DNA of 22,109 bases, taken from assembly GCA_001873585.1 (NCBI GenBank), contig MNZL01000111.1, positions 1 to 22,109 on the forward strand, read 5' to 3'. Below are positions 1-7,611 of this stretch, piece after piece. The position numbers and the translations under genes are program-made. This DNA is from Rhodobacterales bacterium CG2_30_65_12 (GTDB taxonomy: Bacteria > Pseudomonadota > Alphaproteobacteria > Rhodobacterales > Rhodobacteraceae). The stretch's first letter is position 1; the number at the start of each line of letters is the position of its first letter. Under the pieces are notes generated by a model. The model was not told the DNA's origin and made no database searches. It worked only from the letters and a program-made list of their open reading frames with translations.

Positions 1-432
1 TTTTCGCTGGACGAAGTGAGGATGAGGAGACTGGCCCTCGTACCAATACACCATGTTTCAAATTACAGACGCCTTTTTGGGCAAGTCCATCGCAAGCGCG
101 GCATTGGCGAGTCGCTCGCGTCCAGGCAGCCCGGGCACCATTCGCGCGTGATATAGCGCGCGGCACGCCTGCATTCGCGCGATTCCGGAATTTTGGAGAT
201 CATCGGTTCCAAGCCCACCGCACCGTCTGGCCGAAAATGCCCCAAGCGATACATGCACGTCTTGCCCCCGCGCACAGACCGCCGCCATGACCAAAGCGGC
301 CTTTGCCCAATTCAACCGTCGGCCCTCGATCCCGGCGCATTCTCGTTGCGAGTGCCTCGGAATGTTGAAATTGCCAATGCCCCAAATACCCTGCAGACGA
401 CCGGCGCGCAGCGCATATCGAGGTATCTTGAG
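1..432. other. Unassigned flank without a convincing gene
   Basis: I see no credible intact gene here. Open frames exist on both strands (for example minus 58-444 and plus 193-531), but their translations are arginine-, cysteine- and proline-rich, match no family I recognise, and lack a clear ribosome binding site. The stretch borders transposase debris on its right, so it is most likely decayed or intergenic DNA at the edge of the flagellar cluster. Confidence 0.5.
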
Positions 433-1090
433 AGACCTGCGCAAGAGGCGTTTGAGTTCACCGAAGCCGGCTCGCTGGTGGAGTTTTTCGGGTGCGACGG
501 CGCAGATCGTGGGTCGCCTTGTCGGGGTTGAAGCAAAGGCCTCAGCAGACTTTGCCCCCCGCCTGCGTCAGTTCATCACTGTCAGGCTCACCGCAGTTCA
601 GGTGGTGCAGGCGGGCGGCAAGATCAAGGTGGACGATGGCGAAGTTGGTGGTCGTCTGAAGGACACCCAGCGCCGGGGCGCAGCGAGGAAAGACCGTTTT
701 TCCAATATCTTGACGCTTGGCAGCACGGCCGATGACAAGGTCTTTCCCGCCCCCTGCCGGACCAGACCGATGCCGGCGGTGAGGCGCGATGCGGCGCCTG
801 GCGTCGTCGGGGCCTCCGCCAGCTTGTTGGGCTACAAAAATCTCGAAACCTCCGGGGGCCAACACGAGCGGATCGACAACAAGACCGATTTCGCACGCGG
901 GGCGCGCCTCATCAACGGGATCGAGACATTCTGGAGTTCGGGAAAACGCCACCCGCGCGGGTCAAGATTGCGCCACCAGCGCTGTCCGGGCCTGGCTTGC
1001 GGTGGCTGAGTGGCGGCCCGAGCATCCCGCTACGACGGAGAAAATTGTGACGCGGCAACAACAAGTTGGACAGGCTTTGCGGTGGATACC
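433..1090 (+). pseudogene. Decayed IS1595-family (ISXO2-like) transposase
   Basis: The plus strand carries an order-preserving but frame-broken match to short IS1595-type transposases. LVEFF (475-489) is followed by a one-base shift into GATAQIVGRLVGVEAKA (from 491). Next comes a degraded first catalytic block resembling VDExYFGGRRKG..GRGAAGK (about 628-690, read as KVDDGEVGGR and RRGAARK). The clear C-terminal core QHERIDNKTDFARGAR then LINGIETFWSSGKR lies at about 860-948. After a second frame change, EWRPEHP (1008-1028) corresponds to the family's ECEWRFNNP tail. The second catalytic aspartate (family motif VVYTD or VVYSD) reads GAS, so the protein would be inactive even without the shifts. 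I read this as an old inactivated insertion. The N-terminal limit is approximate. Confidence 0.65.
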
Positions 1091-1246
1091 CCGACAAAGG
1101 TTCATCACGTTTTTCGCGTGGTGAGGTCCGATCCTGCCGCGAATGCCAGATCGGCGACGTTGGTGGCATGAACCTTCTGCCGCTTTGCCAGACTGCCCCT
1201 GCTGCCGGTGTCAGGGAACCGTGATCAAACCACCTTGCGCGCGGCC

Positions 1247-1267
1247 CCGTTCGCGCCACGCGAACGG
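1247..1267. other. Strong 9-bp perfect hairpin with 3-nt loop
   Basis: The two arms at 1247-1255 and 1259-1267 (ccgttcgcg / cgcgaacgg) are exact reverse complements around a cca loop. No T tract follows on either strand, so it is not a standard intrinsic terminator. It lies about 120 bases downstream of the fliI stop codon, between that gene and the IS1595 remnant. It may protect the mRNA 3' end, act as a backup terminator, or be an end structure of a lost mobile element. Confidence 0.6.
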
Positions 1268-1360
1268 ACCCGCCACATTGATTTTGCGCAGGATACAATC
1301 CGTGCCCGAATGCCGCCCCGGCTTCCCCCGTGCTCGGTGCGCCGTCGGCGCGATGGGCGC

Positions 1361-1378
1361 AAAAAACCCTCAGGGCTT
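1361..1378 (-). terminator. Probable intrinsic terminator of fliI
   Basis: Read on the minus strand, the sequence aagccctgagggtttttt starts about ten bases after the fliI stop codon. It can fold into a six-pair stem (one G-T pair, two A-T pairs, three G-C pairs) around a tga loop and runs into a T tract. The stem is short, but the position directly behind the gene fits transcription termination. Confidence 0.5.
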
Positions 1379-1387
1379 GCTCTATCG

Positions 1388-2713
1388 CTATACCTCGCCC
1401 GCTTTCAGGCACTCCGCAAGCCGACGGAAACTGGCTCGGGTGTCCTCCCATTCATCCTCGGCGAGGAAGGCATCGAGCTTGGGCCAGCTCTCGATCGCCG
1501 CATCGAGCCCAGGATCGGTGCCAGAGGTATAAAGCCCGGCCTGGATCATCATCTCTGAGCGGTCATAGGCGCCGAGCCGTTGCCGCGCGGCGGAAATCAG
1601 CGTGTTTTCCGCCTCGCTCGCCGCGCCGGGCAGCGCGCGGCTGACGGAGCGCAACAAGTCGATCGCGGGAAAGCGGCCGCGCTCGGCGATCTTGCGGTCG
1701 AGCACCACGTGGCCATCGAGCACACCGCGCAGGATATCGGCCACCGGCTCTTCCATATCGGAGCCCGCCACGAGCACCGAGAATACCGCCGTGATATCGC
1801 CCGCCGTGCCCACGCCCGGGCCAGACCGTTCGCACAGCGCGGTGATCTGGTGCGCCGTCGAGGGCGGGAAGCCGCGCAGGCTACCGCCCTCGCCCGACGC
1901 CAACGCGATTTCGCGGTGCGCCTCGGCAAAGCGAGTTACGCTGTCGGCGAGAAACAGCACGTGCTTGCCCTGATCGCGGAAATGCTCGGCCACGGCCATC
2001 CCCGTCCAACCACAGCGCCGGCGCACCAGCGGCGACTGGTCGGAGGTGGCGGCGATCACCACCGCGCGCTTCATCCCCTCAGCACCGAGAACGCGCTCGA
2101 CAAATTCGCGCACTTCACGGCCACGCTCGCCAATGAGGGCGATCACAACCACATCGGCATGCACCCCGCGCGCAAGCTTGGCGAGCAGGGTCGATTTGCC
2201 CACCCCGGAGCCGGCAAAGAGGCCGATTCGCTGACCGCGCACGATCGGAAGAAGGGTGTTGAACACGGCCAGACCCGTTTCCAGCCGGGTGCCGAGCACG
2301 CGCCGCTCTGTCGGGTTCATCGGCACGCCACGCAGCACCCGCGGGCAGGCGCCGCGCAGGATGGGGCGGCCATCGAGCGCTTTGCCCATCGGGTCGATCA
2401 CCCGGCCGATCCAGCTGTCGTCGGGGGCGATCTGGGTCGAGCCCAGCAGCGTGACCGCCGCGCCGATCGAGAGCCCCTCGATATCGCCATCCGGCAGGAT
2501 CGTCACGAGATCCTGGGCCAGGTTGAGCACCTCGCCGCGGCGCCCCGCGTGGCCTGGTGTGGCGATTTCCACCATGTCGCCCTGCGCGGCGACGTGGCTC
2601 AACCCCGAAACCTCGATGGTGCCGCGTCCAATCCGGGCCACCCGCCCCACGTCGCGCGTGGGCGAGATTGCCGCGATCTCGGCGGTGAGCTGATCGAATC
2701 CGACATGAGCCAT
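1388..2713 (-). CDS. fliI: Flagellar export ATPase FliI
   Basis: Predicted 441-residue cytoplasmic ATPase that energises unfolding and entry of flagellar substrates into the export gate. It is related to F1 beta subunits. The P-loop is GSGVGKST at residues 168-175. The Walker B strand HVLFLADSVTRFAEAHREIA begins near 251. The C-terminal family signature SAARQRLGAYDRSEMMIQAG lies near 375-393. The frame stays open a further 39 codons upstream, but that extension is unlike FliI, whereas MAHVGFDQL at 2713 gives normal length and leaves an 88-bp divergent promoter region to flgB. It is transcribed alone, away from fliH and the fliJ-like gene, whose products it should bind. Length and motifs are intact. 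Confidence 0.96.
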   Translation of the reverse strand: MAHVGFDQLTAEIAAISPTRDVGRVARIGRGTIEVSGLSHVAAQGDMVEIATPGHAGRRGEVLNLAQDLVTILPDGDIEGLSIGAAVTLLGSTQIAPDDSWIGRVIDPMGKALDGRPILRGACPRVLRGVPMNPTERRVLGTRLETGLAVFNTLLPIVRGQRIGLFAGSGVGKSTLLAKLARGVHADVVVIALIGERGREVREFVERVLGAEGMKRAVVIAATSDQSPLVRRRCGWTGMAVAEHFRDQGKHVLFLADSVTRFAEAHREIALASGEGGSLRGFPPSTAHQITALCERSGPGVGTAGDITAVFSVLVAGSDMEEPVADILRGVLDGHVVLDRKIAERGRFPAIDLLRSVSRALPGAASEAENTLISAARQRLGAYDRSEMMIQAGLYTSGTDPGLDAAIESWPKLDAFLAEDEWEDTRASFRRLAECLKAGEV

Positions 2714-2763
2714 GAAATCTTTCCCGCAACAGGTGCCTGAAACCGTTTCTAAAGGAATCAGGG

Positions 2764-2778
2764 TTAAGTCTTGGTTGA
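2764..2778. promoter_or_regulatory. CtrA-like box between fliI and flgB
   Basis: TTAA-gtcttgg-TTGA matches seven of the eight conserved bases of the alphaproteobacterial CtrA site TTAA-N7-TTAA. It ends 23 bp before the flgB start and lies 51 bp upstream of the fliI start. An activator overlapping a -35 region would suit fliI better by distance. For flgB it would imply a very short leader or a separate promoter. CtrA control of flagellar genes is established in several alphaproteobacteria; here it is inferred from the motif only. Confidence 0.5.
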
Positions 2779-2801
2779 AATCAATCGAGGGAGAAGCCCC
2801 G

Positions 2802-3197
2802 ATGTTCGAAAAGCTTGGAATTTTTTCCATGGCGCAGGCGATGGCGCAGCATGCCGCCGCGCGCCAGTCGGTGATCGCCGAGAATGTGGCGAATGCCGAT
2901 ACCCCGGGTTACAAGGCCCGTGATCTTGCCTCCTTCGGCGAGACCTTTCGTGCCGGCAGGGGGAGCGGCCTGCGGGCGACTCGCGCAGGCCATGTCCCAG
3001 GCCGCGAGGGGCTGCAGACGCCGCCTATACCCAGCACCGCGCACCGGCCCGGTGCTGCCGCGCCCAATGGCAACACCGTATCACTCGAGCAAGAAATATT
3101 TGCTTCGGCAGAGGCGCAATCGCAACACGAGACGGCGATGGCGATTTACAAATCGGCGCTCAGCATCCTGCGCACCAGCGCCAGCGCACGGAGCTAG
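2802..3197 (+). CDS. flgB: Flagellar proximal rod protein FlgB
   Basis: Predicted 131-residue rod subunit, exported through the type III apparatus and placed in the proximal rod in the periplasm. The N-terminal rod motif NVANADTPGYKARDL is clear near residues 28-42, followed by a variable low-complexity middle and a C-terminal helical region (SQHETAMAIYKSALSILRTS) that polymerises in this family. ATG at 2802 is chosen because gagggagaag lies just upstream (2787-2796) and MFEKLGIFS is the normal family start; the frame is open further upstream but that part is not FlgB-like. First gene of the rod operon, four bases ahead of flgC. Confidence 0.95.
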   Translation: MFEKLGIFSMAQAMAQHAAARQSVIAENVANADTPGYKARDLASFGETFRAGRGSGLRATRAGHVPGREGLQTPPIPSTAHRPGAAAPNGNTVSLEQEIFASAEAQSQHETAMAIYKSALSILRTSASARS

Positions 3198-3201
3198 GGC
3201 G

Positions 3202-3597
3202 ATGAGCAACCTTCTTTCTTCGGCCAAGCACGCGGCAATCAGTGGCATGCAGGCGCAGGCCAACCGGCTGCGCCACACGTCGGAAAACATCGCCAATGCC
3301 GATACCCCGGGCTACCAGCGCAAGATCGTCGCCTTCGAACAGGTGGTCGAGGCCGGGCGCCCGACGGGGCTGGTGGAAACCGGGCCGGTGCGGCTCGATC
3401 GCACGGCTCTGCCGATGATCTATGACCCATCGCACCCGATGGCCGATGGTACCGGCTATTATCAAGGGTCGAACGTCGATCTCGTGATCGAGATCGCCGA
3501 CGCGCGCGAAGCGCAACGCAGCTACGAGGCGAACCTCAAGATGTTCGAGCAGGCGCGGCAAATGTCGCGCGGGCTGCTCGATCTGCTCCGGAAATAG
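3202..3597 (+). CDS. flgC: Flagellar proximal rod protein FlgC
   Basis: Predicted 131-residue rod subunit that stacks with FlgB and FlgF. The signature NIANADTPGYQRKIVAFEQ occurs near residues 29-47. The C-terminal block GSNVDLVIEIADAREAQRSY is the flg_bbr-type helix that packs in the rod. The start MSNLLSSAKHAAISGMQAQ at 3202 matches the family and leaves only four bases after the flgB stop, so the two are probably translated together. Intact and of normal length. Confidence 0.95.
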   Translation: MSNLLSSAKHAAISGMQAQANRLRHTSENIANADTPGYQRKIVAFEQVVEAGRPTGLVETGPVRLDRTALPMIYDPSHPMADGTGYYQGSNVDLVIEIADAREAQRSYEANLKMFEQARQMSRGLLDLLRK

Positions 3598-3607
3598 GAG
3601 AGCGCAA

Positions 3608-3901
3608 ATGGACGTGAAATCAGCACTTGCCGCCCAGAGCTACGCCGCGACACGGCCAGCCACCGCGCCAAAGGCCGGGGCAGGTGGCGGCGCCGGCGAA
3701 GCTTTCGCCAAAATTGCGGGAGACTTCGCCGCGACGCTGAAGGAGAGCGAACAGGTGGCGCGCTCGGCGATGGCCGGCAACGCCGATGCGCACGCATTGG
3801 TGCAGGCGCTGGCGCAGACCGAGCTTGCCGTCGAAACCGCCGTGACGGTGCGCAACAAGGTGGTCGAGGCTTACCAGGAAATCCTGAGGATGCCGGTATG
3901 A
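3608..3901 (+). CDS. fliE: Flagellar hook-basal body protein FliE
   Basis: Predicted 97-residue adapter that joins the MS ring and export gate to the rod. The N-terminal third is alanine- and proline-rich. From about residue 30 the helical FliE core is visible (FAKIAGDFAATLKESEQVA, then ALVQALAQTELAVETAV and the conserved end NKVVEAYQEILRMPV). A ggag sequence stands about seven bases before the ATG. The stop overlaps the fliQ start in an ATGATGA arrangement, so the two are likely coupled. Confidence 0.94.
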   Translation: MDVKSALAAQSYAATRPATAPKAGAGGGAGEAFAKIAGDFAATLKESEQVARSAMAGNADAHALVQALAQTELAVETAVTVRNKVVEAYQEILRMPV

Positions 3902-4167
3902 TGACCGAGATCGTTTTCTACGACACGCTGCGCGAGGGGCTGTGGAGCGCGGTGATCGTCTCGCTGCCGATCCTTTCGGTGGCACTGATCGCCGGTATTA
4001 CCGTGGGCCTGTTTCAGGCACTCACCTCGATCCAGGAAATGACGCTCACCTTCGTGCCAAAGCTCGCGGCAATTCTCGGTGTGTTCTGGCTGTCGATGGG
4101 CTTCATGTCGGAAACGCTCACCGGTTTCTTCCAGCGCACCATCGTGCCGCTGATCGCGGGGGGCTGA
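3898..4167 (+). CDS. fliQ: Flagellar export gate protein FliQ
   Basis: Predicted 89-residue inner-membrane protein with two transmembrane helices (about residues 17-37 and 52-74), typical of FliQ, which forms part of the helical FliP-FliQ-FliR export gate. The conserved stretch VGLFQALTSIQEMTLTFVPK joins the helices. Two adjacent ATG codons (3898 and 3901) could start it; 3898 overlaps the fliE stop by four bases. Its gate partners fliP and fliR are in the other operons of this window. Confidence 0.95.
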   Translation: MMTEIVFYDTLREGLWSAVIVSLPILSVALIAGITVGLFQALTSIQEMTLTFVPKLAAILGVFWLSMGFMSETLTGFFQRTIVPLIAGG

Positions 4168-4168
4168 G

Positions 4169-4888
4169 ATGGACAACGCAGGCTACACCACCCTCACCCG
4201 CCAGTCGGGCCTGATGGCCGAGATGCAGGCGGTTGCAAACAACATCGCCAACGCCTCCACCACCGGCTACCGGCGCGAGGGGCTGATTTTCTCCGAGTTC
4301 ATCCAGGCGCTTGCGCCCGGCGACCCCTCTCTCTCCATGGCCAGCGCGACGGTGCGCGATACCAGGCTTGACCAGGCCCCGCTTACCCAGACCGGCGGCA
4401 GCTTCGACCTCGCCATCGAGGGCGAAGGGTTTTTCATGCTCGAGGGGCCCGCCGGGCCGATGCTCACCCGTGCCGGCGCCTTCACCCCCTCACCAACCGG
4501 CGAGCTCACCACGCTTGACGGTTACCGCCTGCTTGATGCCGGCGGCGCGCCGGTTTTCGTGCCCGGTGGCGTGGCCCAGGTGGCGATCGCCGCCGATGGC
4601 ACGGTTTCTGCCGATGGTCAGCCGCTGGCGCAGATCGGCCTTTGGCTGCCCACCGACCCGCTCGACATGCGCCACCGCGACGGCGTGCGCTTCGAGGTGC
4701 CTGCGGGTGCCGAGCCGATCATCGAGGGCGGGGCGATCCTGCAAGGCTATCTCGAGAATTCCAACGTCGACTCCATCGGCGAGATTGCCCGGATGATCGA
4801 GATCCAGCGGGCCTACGAACAGGGGCAAAGCTTTCTCGAGCGCGAGCACGAACGCATTCGCGGCGTGATTCAGGCCCTTGGCCAATAA
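4169..4888 (+). CDS. flgF: Flagellar rod protein FlgF
   Basis: Predicted 239-residue proximal rod protein. The N-terminal motif NNIANASTTGYRREGLIFSE lies near residues 28-47. A central FlgE/F/G-type beta domain carries GGSFDLAIEGEGFFMLEGP. The C-terminal helix YLENSNVDSIGEIARMIEIQ is followed by RAYEQGQ. Start one base after the fliQ stop. It differs from the flgG product downstream by its shorter length and lack of the second FlgG domain extension. Intact. Confidence 0.95.
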   Translation: MDNAGYTTLTRQSGLMAEMQAVANNIANASTTGYRREGLIFSEFIQALAPGDPSLSMASATVRDTRLDQAPLTQTGGSFDLAIEGEGFFMLEGPAGPMLTRAGAFTPSPTGELTTLDGYRLLDAGGAPVFVPGGVAQVAIAADGTVSADGQPLAQIGLWLPTDPLDMRHRDGVRFEVPAGAEPIIEGGAILQGYLENSNVDSIGEIARMIEIQRAYEQGQSFLEREHERIRGVIQALGQ

Positions 4889-4906
4889 CGAAGGAAAGGA
4901 GCCGCC

Positions 4907-5692
4907 ATGCGCGCGCTGAACATCGCAGCCACCGGCATGCTCGCCCAGCAGATGCGGGTCGAGACCATTTCGAACAACCTCGCCAACATGTCGACCACGG
5001 GCTACAACGCCCGGCGCGCCGAGTTTGCCGATTTGCATTACCAGCAGATGACCCGGCCCGGCACGATCAATGCCACCGATGGCACGGTGTTGCCCACTGG
5101 CGTGCAGCTCGGCCTCGGTGTGCGGCCCGCCGCCGTGACGATGCAGATCGCCCAGGGGGCACTGGCCCAGACCGGTGGCGATCTCGACCTTGCCATCGAG
5201 GGGCGTGGATATCTCGAAATCACCCTGCCCTCAGGCAATTCCGGCTACACCCGTGATGGCGGGCTGAAGCGCTCGGGAGAGGGGCTGATCGTCACCTCCG
5301 AGGGTTTTCCGGTGGTGCCCGAGATCACCCTTCCGATCGAAACCCGGGCAATCACCATCAACGCCGATGGCGAGGTTTACGCCTATTTCAACAATCAGGT
5401 GGAAGCGCAACTTCTCGGCCAGTTCACGCTCGCACAATTCACCAACGAGCAGGGGCTTGAGGCGATCGGATCCAACACCTTCCTCGAAACCGAAGCCTCT
5501 GGCCCGCCGCTGATTGACGTGCCGGGGGAGAACGGGCTTGGCACGCTGCGGCAGGGCTACAAGGAACAAAGCTCTGTCGATGCGGTCAAGGAGATCACCG
5601 AACTGATCGAGGCCCAGCGCGGCTATGAGCTCAATTCGAAGGTGATTACCGCCGCCGACCAGATGCTCGCCGCCACCACGCAGGTGCGCTGA
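4907..5692 (+). CDS. flgG: Flagellar distal rod protein FlgG
   Basis: Predicted 261-residue distal rod subunit, the length usual for FlgG. It starts MRALNIAATGMLAQQMRVET and has the motif NNLANMSTTGYNARRAEF near residues 24-41. Next come the central LAIEGRGYLEITLPSGNSGY block and the C-terminal EQSSVDAVKEITELIEAQ helix, ending MLAATTQVR. An aaggag ribosome binding site precedes the ATG. Its stop codon overlaps the flgA start (TGATG). Confidence 0.97.
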   Translation: MRALNIAATGMLAQQMRVETISNNLANMSTTGYNARRAEFADLHYQQMTRPGTINATDGTVLPTGVQLGLGVRPAAVTMQIAQGALAQTGGDLDLAIEGRGYLEITLPSGNSGYTRDGGLKRSGEGLIVTSEGFPVVPEITLPIETRAITINADGEVYAYFNNQVEAQLLGQFTLAQFTNEQGLEAIGSNTFLETEASGPPLIDVPGENGLGTLRQGYKEQSSVDAVKEITELIEAQRGYELNSKVITAADQMLAATTQVR

Positions 5693-6144
5693 TGACCCGG
5701 CTCGCGTTTCTTGTCCTCACTCTCGCCGCCGCGCCCGCCGCCGCCGATACGGTGATCGCGGCGCGCACAATTCGGGCGCAAACGCTGCTTTCGGCGACGG
5801 ATGTGACCCTCGCCAAGGGCGATACCGCCGGCGCGTTTGGGCTACTCGACGAGGTCGTAGGCCAGGAGGCGCGCGTGGCGCTCTACGGCGGGCGGCCGAT
5901 CGGTCTGAGCGATGTCGGCCCGCCCGCGGTGATCGACCGCAATCAGATCGTGCTGTTGGTCTATCGCAGCGGCGGCCTGACCATGACCGCCGAAGGCCGC
6001 GCGCTCGGTCGCGCCGGCGTCGGCGACCGGCTGAAGGTGATGAACCTCACCTCACATCAGACCGTAACCGGGCTGGTGCGCGCAGACGGCTCCGTAACCG
6101 TCAACCCAAACTTCGATTCCATCCCGGATATACCCACGAACTGA
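5692..6144 (+). CDS. flgA: Flagellar P-ring assembly chaperone FlgA
   Basis: Predicted 150-residue periplasmic protein. A signal peptide is visible at residues 1-18 (MTRLAFLVLTLAAAPAAA), followed by an SAF/FlgA-type domain (VIAARTIRAQTLLSATDVTL). The C terminus GDRLKVMNLTSHQTVTGLV with VRADGSVTVNP is typical of FlgA. It helps assemble the P ring protein FlgI, whose gene is not in this window. It is shorter than enteric FlgA, which is common in alphaproteobacteria. One-base overlap with flgG. Confidence 0.93.
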   Translation: MTRLAFLVLTLAAAPAAADTVIAARTIRAQTLLSATDVTLAKGDTAGAFGLLDEVVGQEARVALYGGRPIGLSDVGPPAVIDRNQIVLLVYRSGGLTMTAEGRALGRAGVGDRLKVMNLTSHQTVTGLVRADGSVTVNPNFDSIPDIPTN

Positions 6145-6150
6145 GAGACG

Positions 6151-6888
6151 ATGATGATTCCCAAATTTCTCAAATTCGCCGTTGCCGCGCTTGCGCTATG
6201 CCTCACCGCCGGCTGCGAAGACAGGCTCAAGGATCTCGGCCGCCCGCCGTCGATGACAGCGATCGAAGGTTCGCGTGAAGCCCAGGCGATGAGCACTCTG
6301 CCGATGCCGCGCGATATTTCGGCTCGCCGCGCCACCGACGGTGCCTCGCTCTGGGCCGCCGGCCAGCAATCGTTGCTCGGCGACCGGCGAGCGCAGCAGG
6401 CGGGCGATATTCTGACCGTGGTCATCGAAATCAACGACAAGGCCGAGTTTTCCGCAAGCTCCCAACGCGGCCGCTCGGGCAGCGAAAACATGAATATCGG
6501 CACCTATCTCGGCTTCGAGGAAAAGGCGCCGCTCACCGCGCTTACGCTCAACCCGGGGATTTCGACGAACTCGTCGAGCGCTGCTGCCGGCGACGGCACC
6601 ACCCGGCGTAACGAAAAGCTCACGCTGCGCATCGCGGCCACGGTGGTGGGCGCTCTGCCCAACGGGGTTTTGCAGATCCAGGGGAGCCAGGAAGTGCGGG
6701 TGAACTTCGAACTGCGCGAGCTGATCGTCTCCGGCTTTGTGCGGCCGCAAGACATCTCGCGCCAAAACGAAATCCCCTATGACAAGATCGCCTCGGCACG
6801 GATTTCGTATGGTGGGCGCGGGTTGGTCAGCGACGTGCAGCAGCCACGCATCGGTCAACAGCTCACCGATATCATTCTGCCGTTCTGA
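6151..6888 (+). CDS. flgH: Flagellar L-ring lipoprotein FlgH
   Basis: Predicted 245-residue outer-membrane lipoprotein that forms the L ring bushing of the distal rod. The lipoprotein signal ends in LTAGC with the lipidated cysteine at residue 22. Family blocks include QAGDILTVVIEINDKAEFSA and the C-terminal NEIPYDKIASARISYGGRG with DIILPF at the end. Two adjacent ATG codons (6151 and 6154) are possible starts. Intact, six bases after flgA. Confidence 0.96.
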   Translation: MMIPKFLKFAVAALALCLTAGCEDRLKDLGRPPSMTAIEGSREAQAMSTLPMPRDISARRATDGASLWAAGQQSLLGDRRAQQAGDILTVVIEINDKAEFSASSQRGRSGSENMNIGTYLGFEEKAPLTALTLNPGISTNSSSAAAGDGTTRRNEKLTLRIAATVVGALPNGVLQIQGSQEVRVNFELRELIVSGFVRPQDISRQNEIPYDKIASARISYGGRGLVSDVQQPRIGQQLTDIILPF

Positions 6889-6899
6889 GGAGGCCAGCC

Positions 6900-7415
6900 A
6901 TGGGCAAACTGCTGCCGATCCTTCTTGCGCTGATCGGCCTCGGAGCCGGTGTCGGGGCCGGGCTCGCCCTGCGCCCCGCGCCGAGCAATGACCTTGCCAG
7001 GAGCGCAGACCCCGGCGATTGCGCCGCCACTGACGCGTTGCCCGAAGCCGCCGGGCATCCGCAGGAGGCAGACGGTGCCGATGCGGGGGTAAGTAGCGAT
7101 TTCGTCAAGCTTAACAACCAGTTCGTGATCCCGGTGGTGAAATCCGAGCAGATCGCTGCGCTCGTGGTGCTCTCGATCAGCCTTGAAGTGCCGCCCGGTG
7201 GATCGGAACAGGTCTACCAGCGTGAGCCAAAGCTGCGTGACAGGATTCTTCAGGTCTTGTTCGATCATGCCAATGCCGGCGGCTTCGATGGCGCCTTCAC
7301 CGAGGGGCGAAATATGGAAACTCTGCGCACCGCTCTGCTCGAAACCACCCGGCAGGAGCTCGGCACTGCGATCAAATCCGTCTTGATCACTGATATCGCC
7401 CGTCAGGACAACTGA
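6900..7415 (+). CDS. FliL-family basal-body-associated protein (second copy)
   Basis: Predicted 171-residue inner-membrane protein with one N-terminal transmembrane helix (about residues 4-24), an acidic linker (about 30-65) and a periplasmic FliL-like domain. The domain runs from FVKLNNQFVIPVVKSEQI, through ALVVLSISLEVPPG, to a C-terminal helix and strand ending SVLITDIARQDN, which resembles the FliL ending. It is the last gene of the rod operon and has gaggagg overlapping the flgH stop. It is clearly diverged from the other FliL gene at 17421-17927. FliL proteins ring or stabilise the stator; whether this copy binds the stator or the L/P-ring region is not known. Confidence 0.8.
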   Translation: MGKLLPILLALIGLGAGVGAGLALRPAPSNDLARSADPGDCAATDALPEAAGHPQEADGADAGVSSDFVKLNNQFVIPVVKSEQIAALVVLSISLEVPPGGSEQVYQREPKLRDRILQVLFDHANAGGFDGAFTEGRNMETLRTALLETTRQELGTAIKSVLITDIARQDN

Positions 7416-7611
7416 CCCTCCGCGCTTGAAAGACTGCCGTCGGGGCATGTGGCGGCAGCCCGCACCGCCCGAGGCTGCGCCAATGGCAAACAGGCGCGGT
7501 ATTGGACAATCGCAACGCCACAGACGGGCAGCGGATTGGGCCATCGTCTGCCGATGCGGTCGGCGCAGGTTTGCGGCACACCTTGCTTTGGCCCCACCTT
7601 GGCGCCGGGCT

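Noticed and set aside
58..444. 128-codon minus-strand frame
   Set aside because: No family resemblance, no clear start signal, and it borders transposase debris; I cannot support it as a gene.
542..952. 136-codon minus-strand frame at the left end
   Set aside because: It lies opposite the IS1595-type remnant, whose order of motifs on the plus strand explains this DNA better.
1580..2740. 386-codon open frame on the plus strand
   Set aside because: It is antisense to fliI, whose motifs are complete. The translation is rich in Arg, His and Ala and matches nothing; long shadow frames are common in GC-rich coding DNA.
7434..7458. Stem-loop after the fliL-like gene as terminator
   Set aside because: The stem is six pairs with a 13-base loop and no T tract follows, so it is not a convincing intrinsic terminator.
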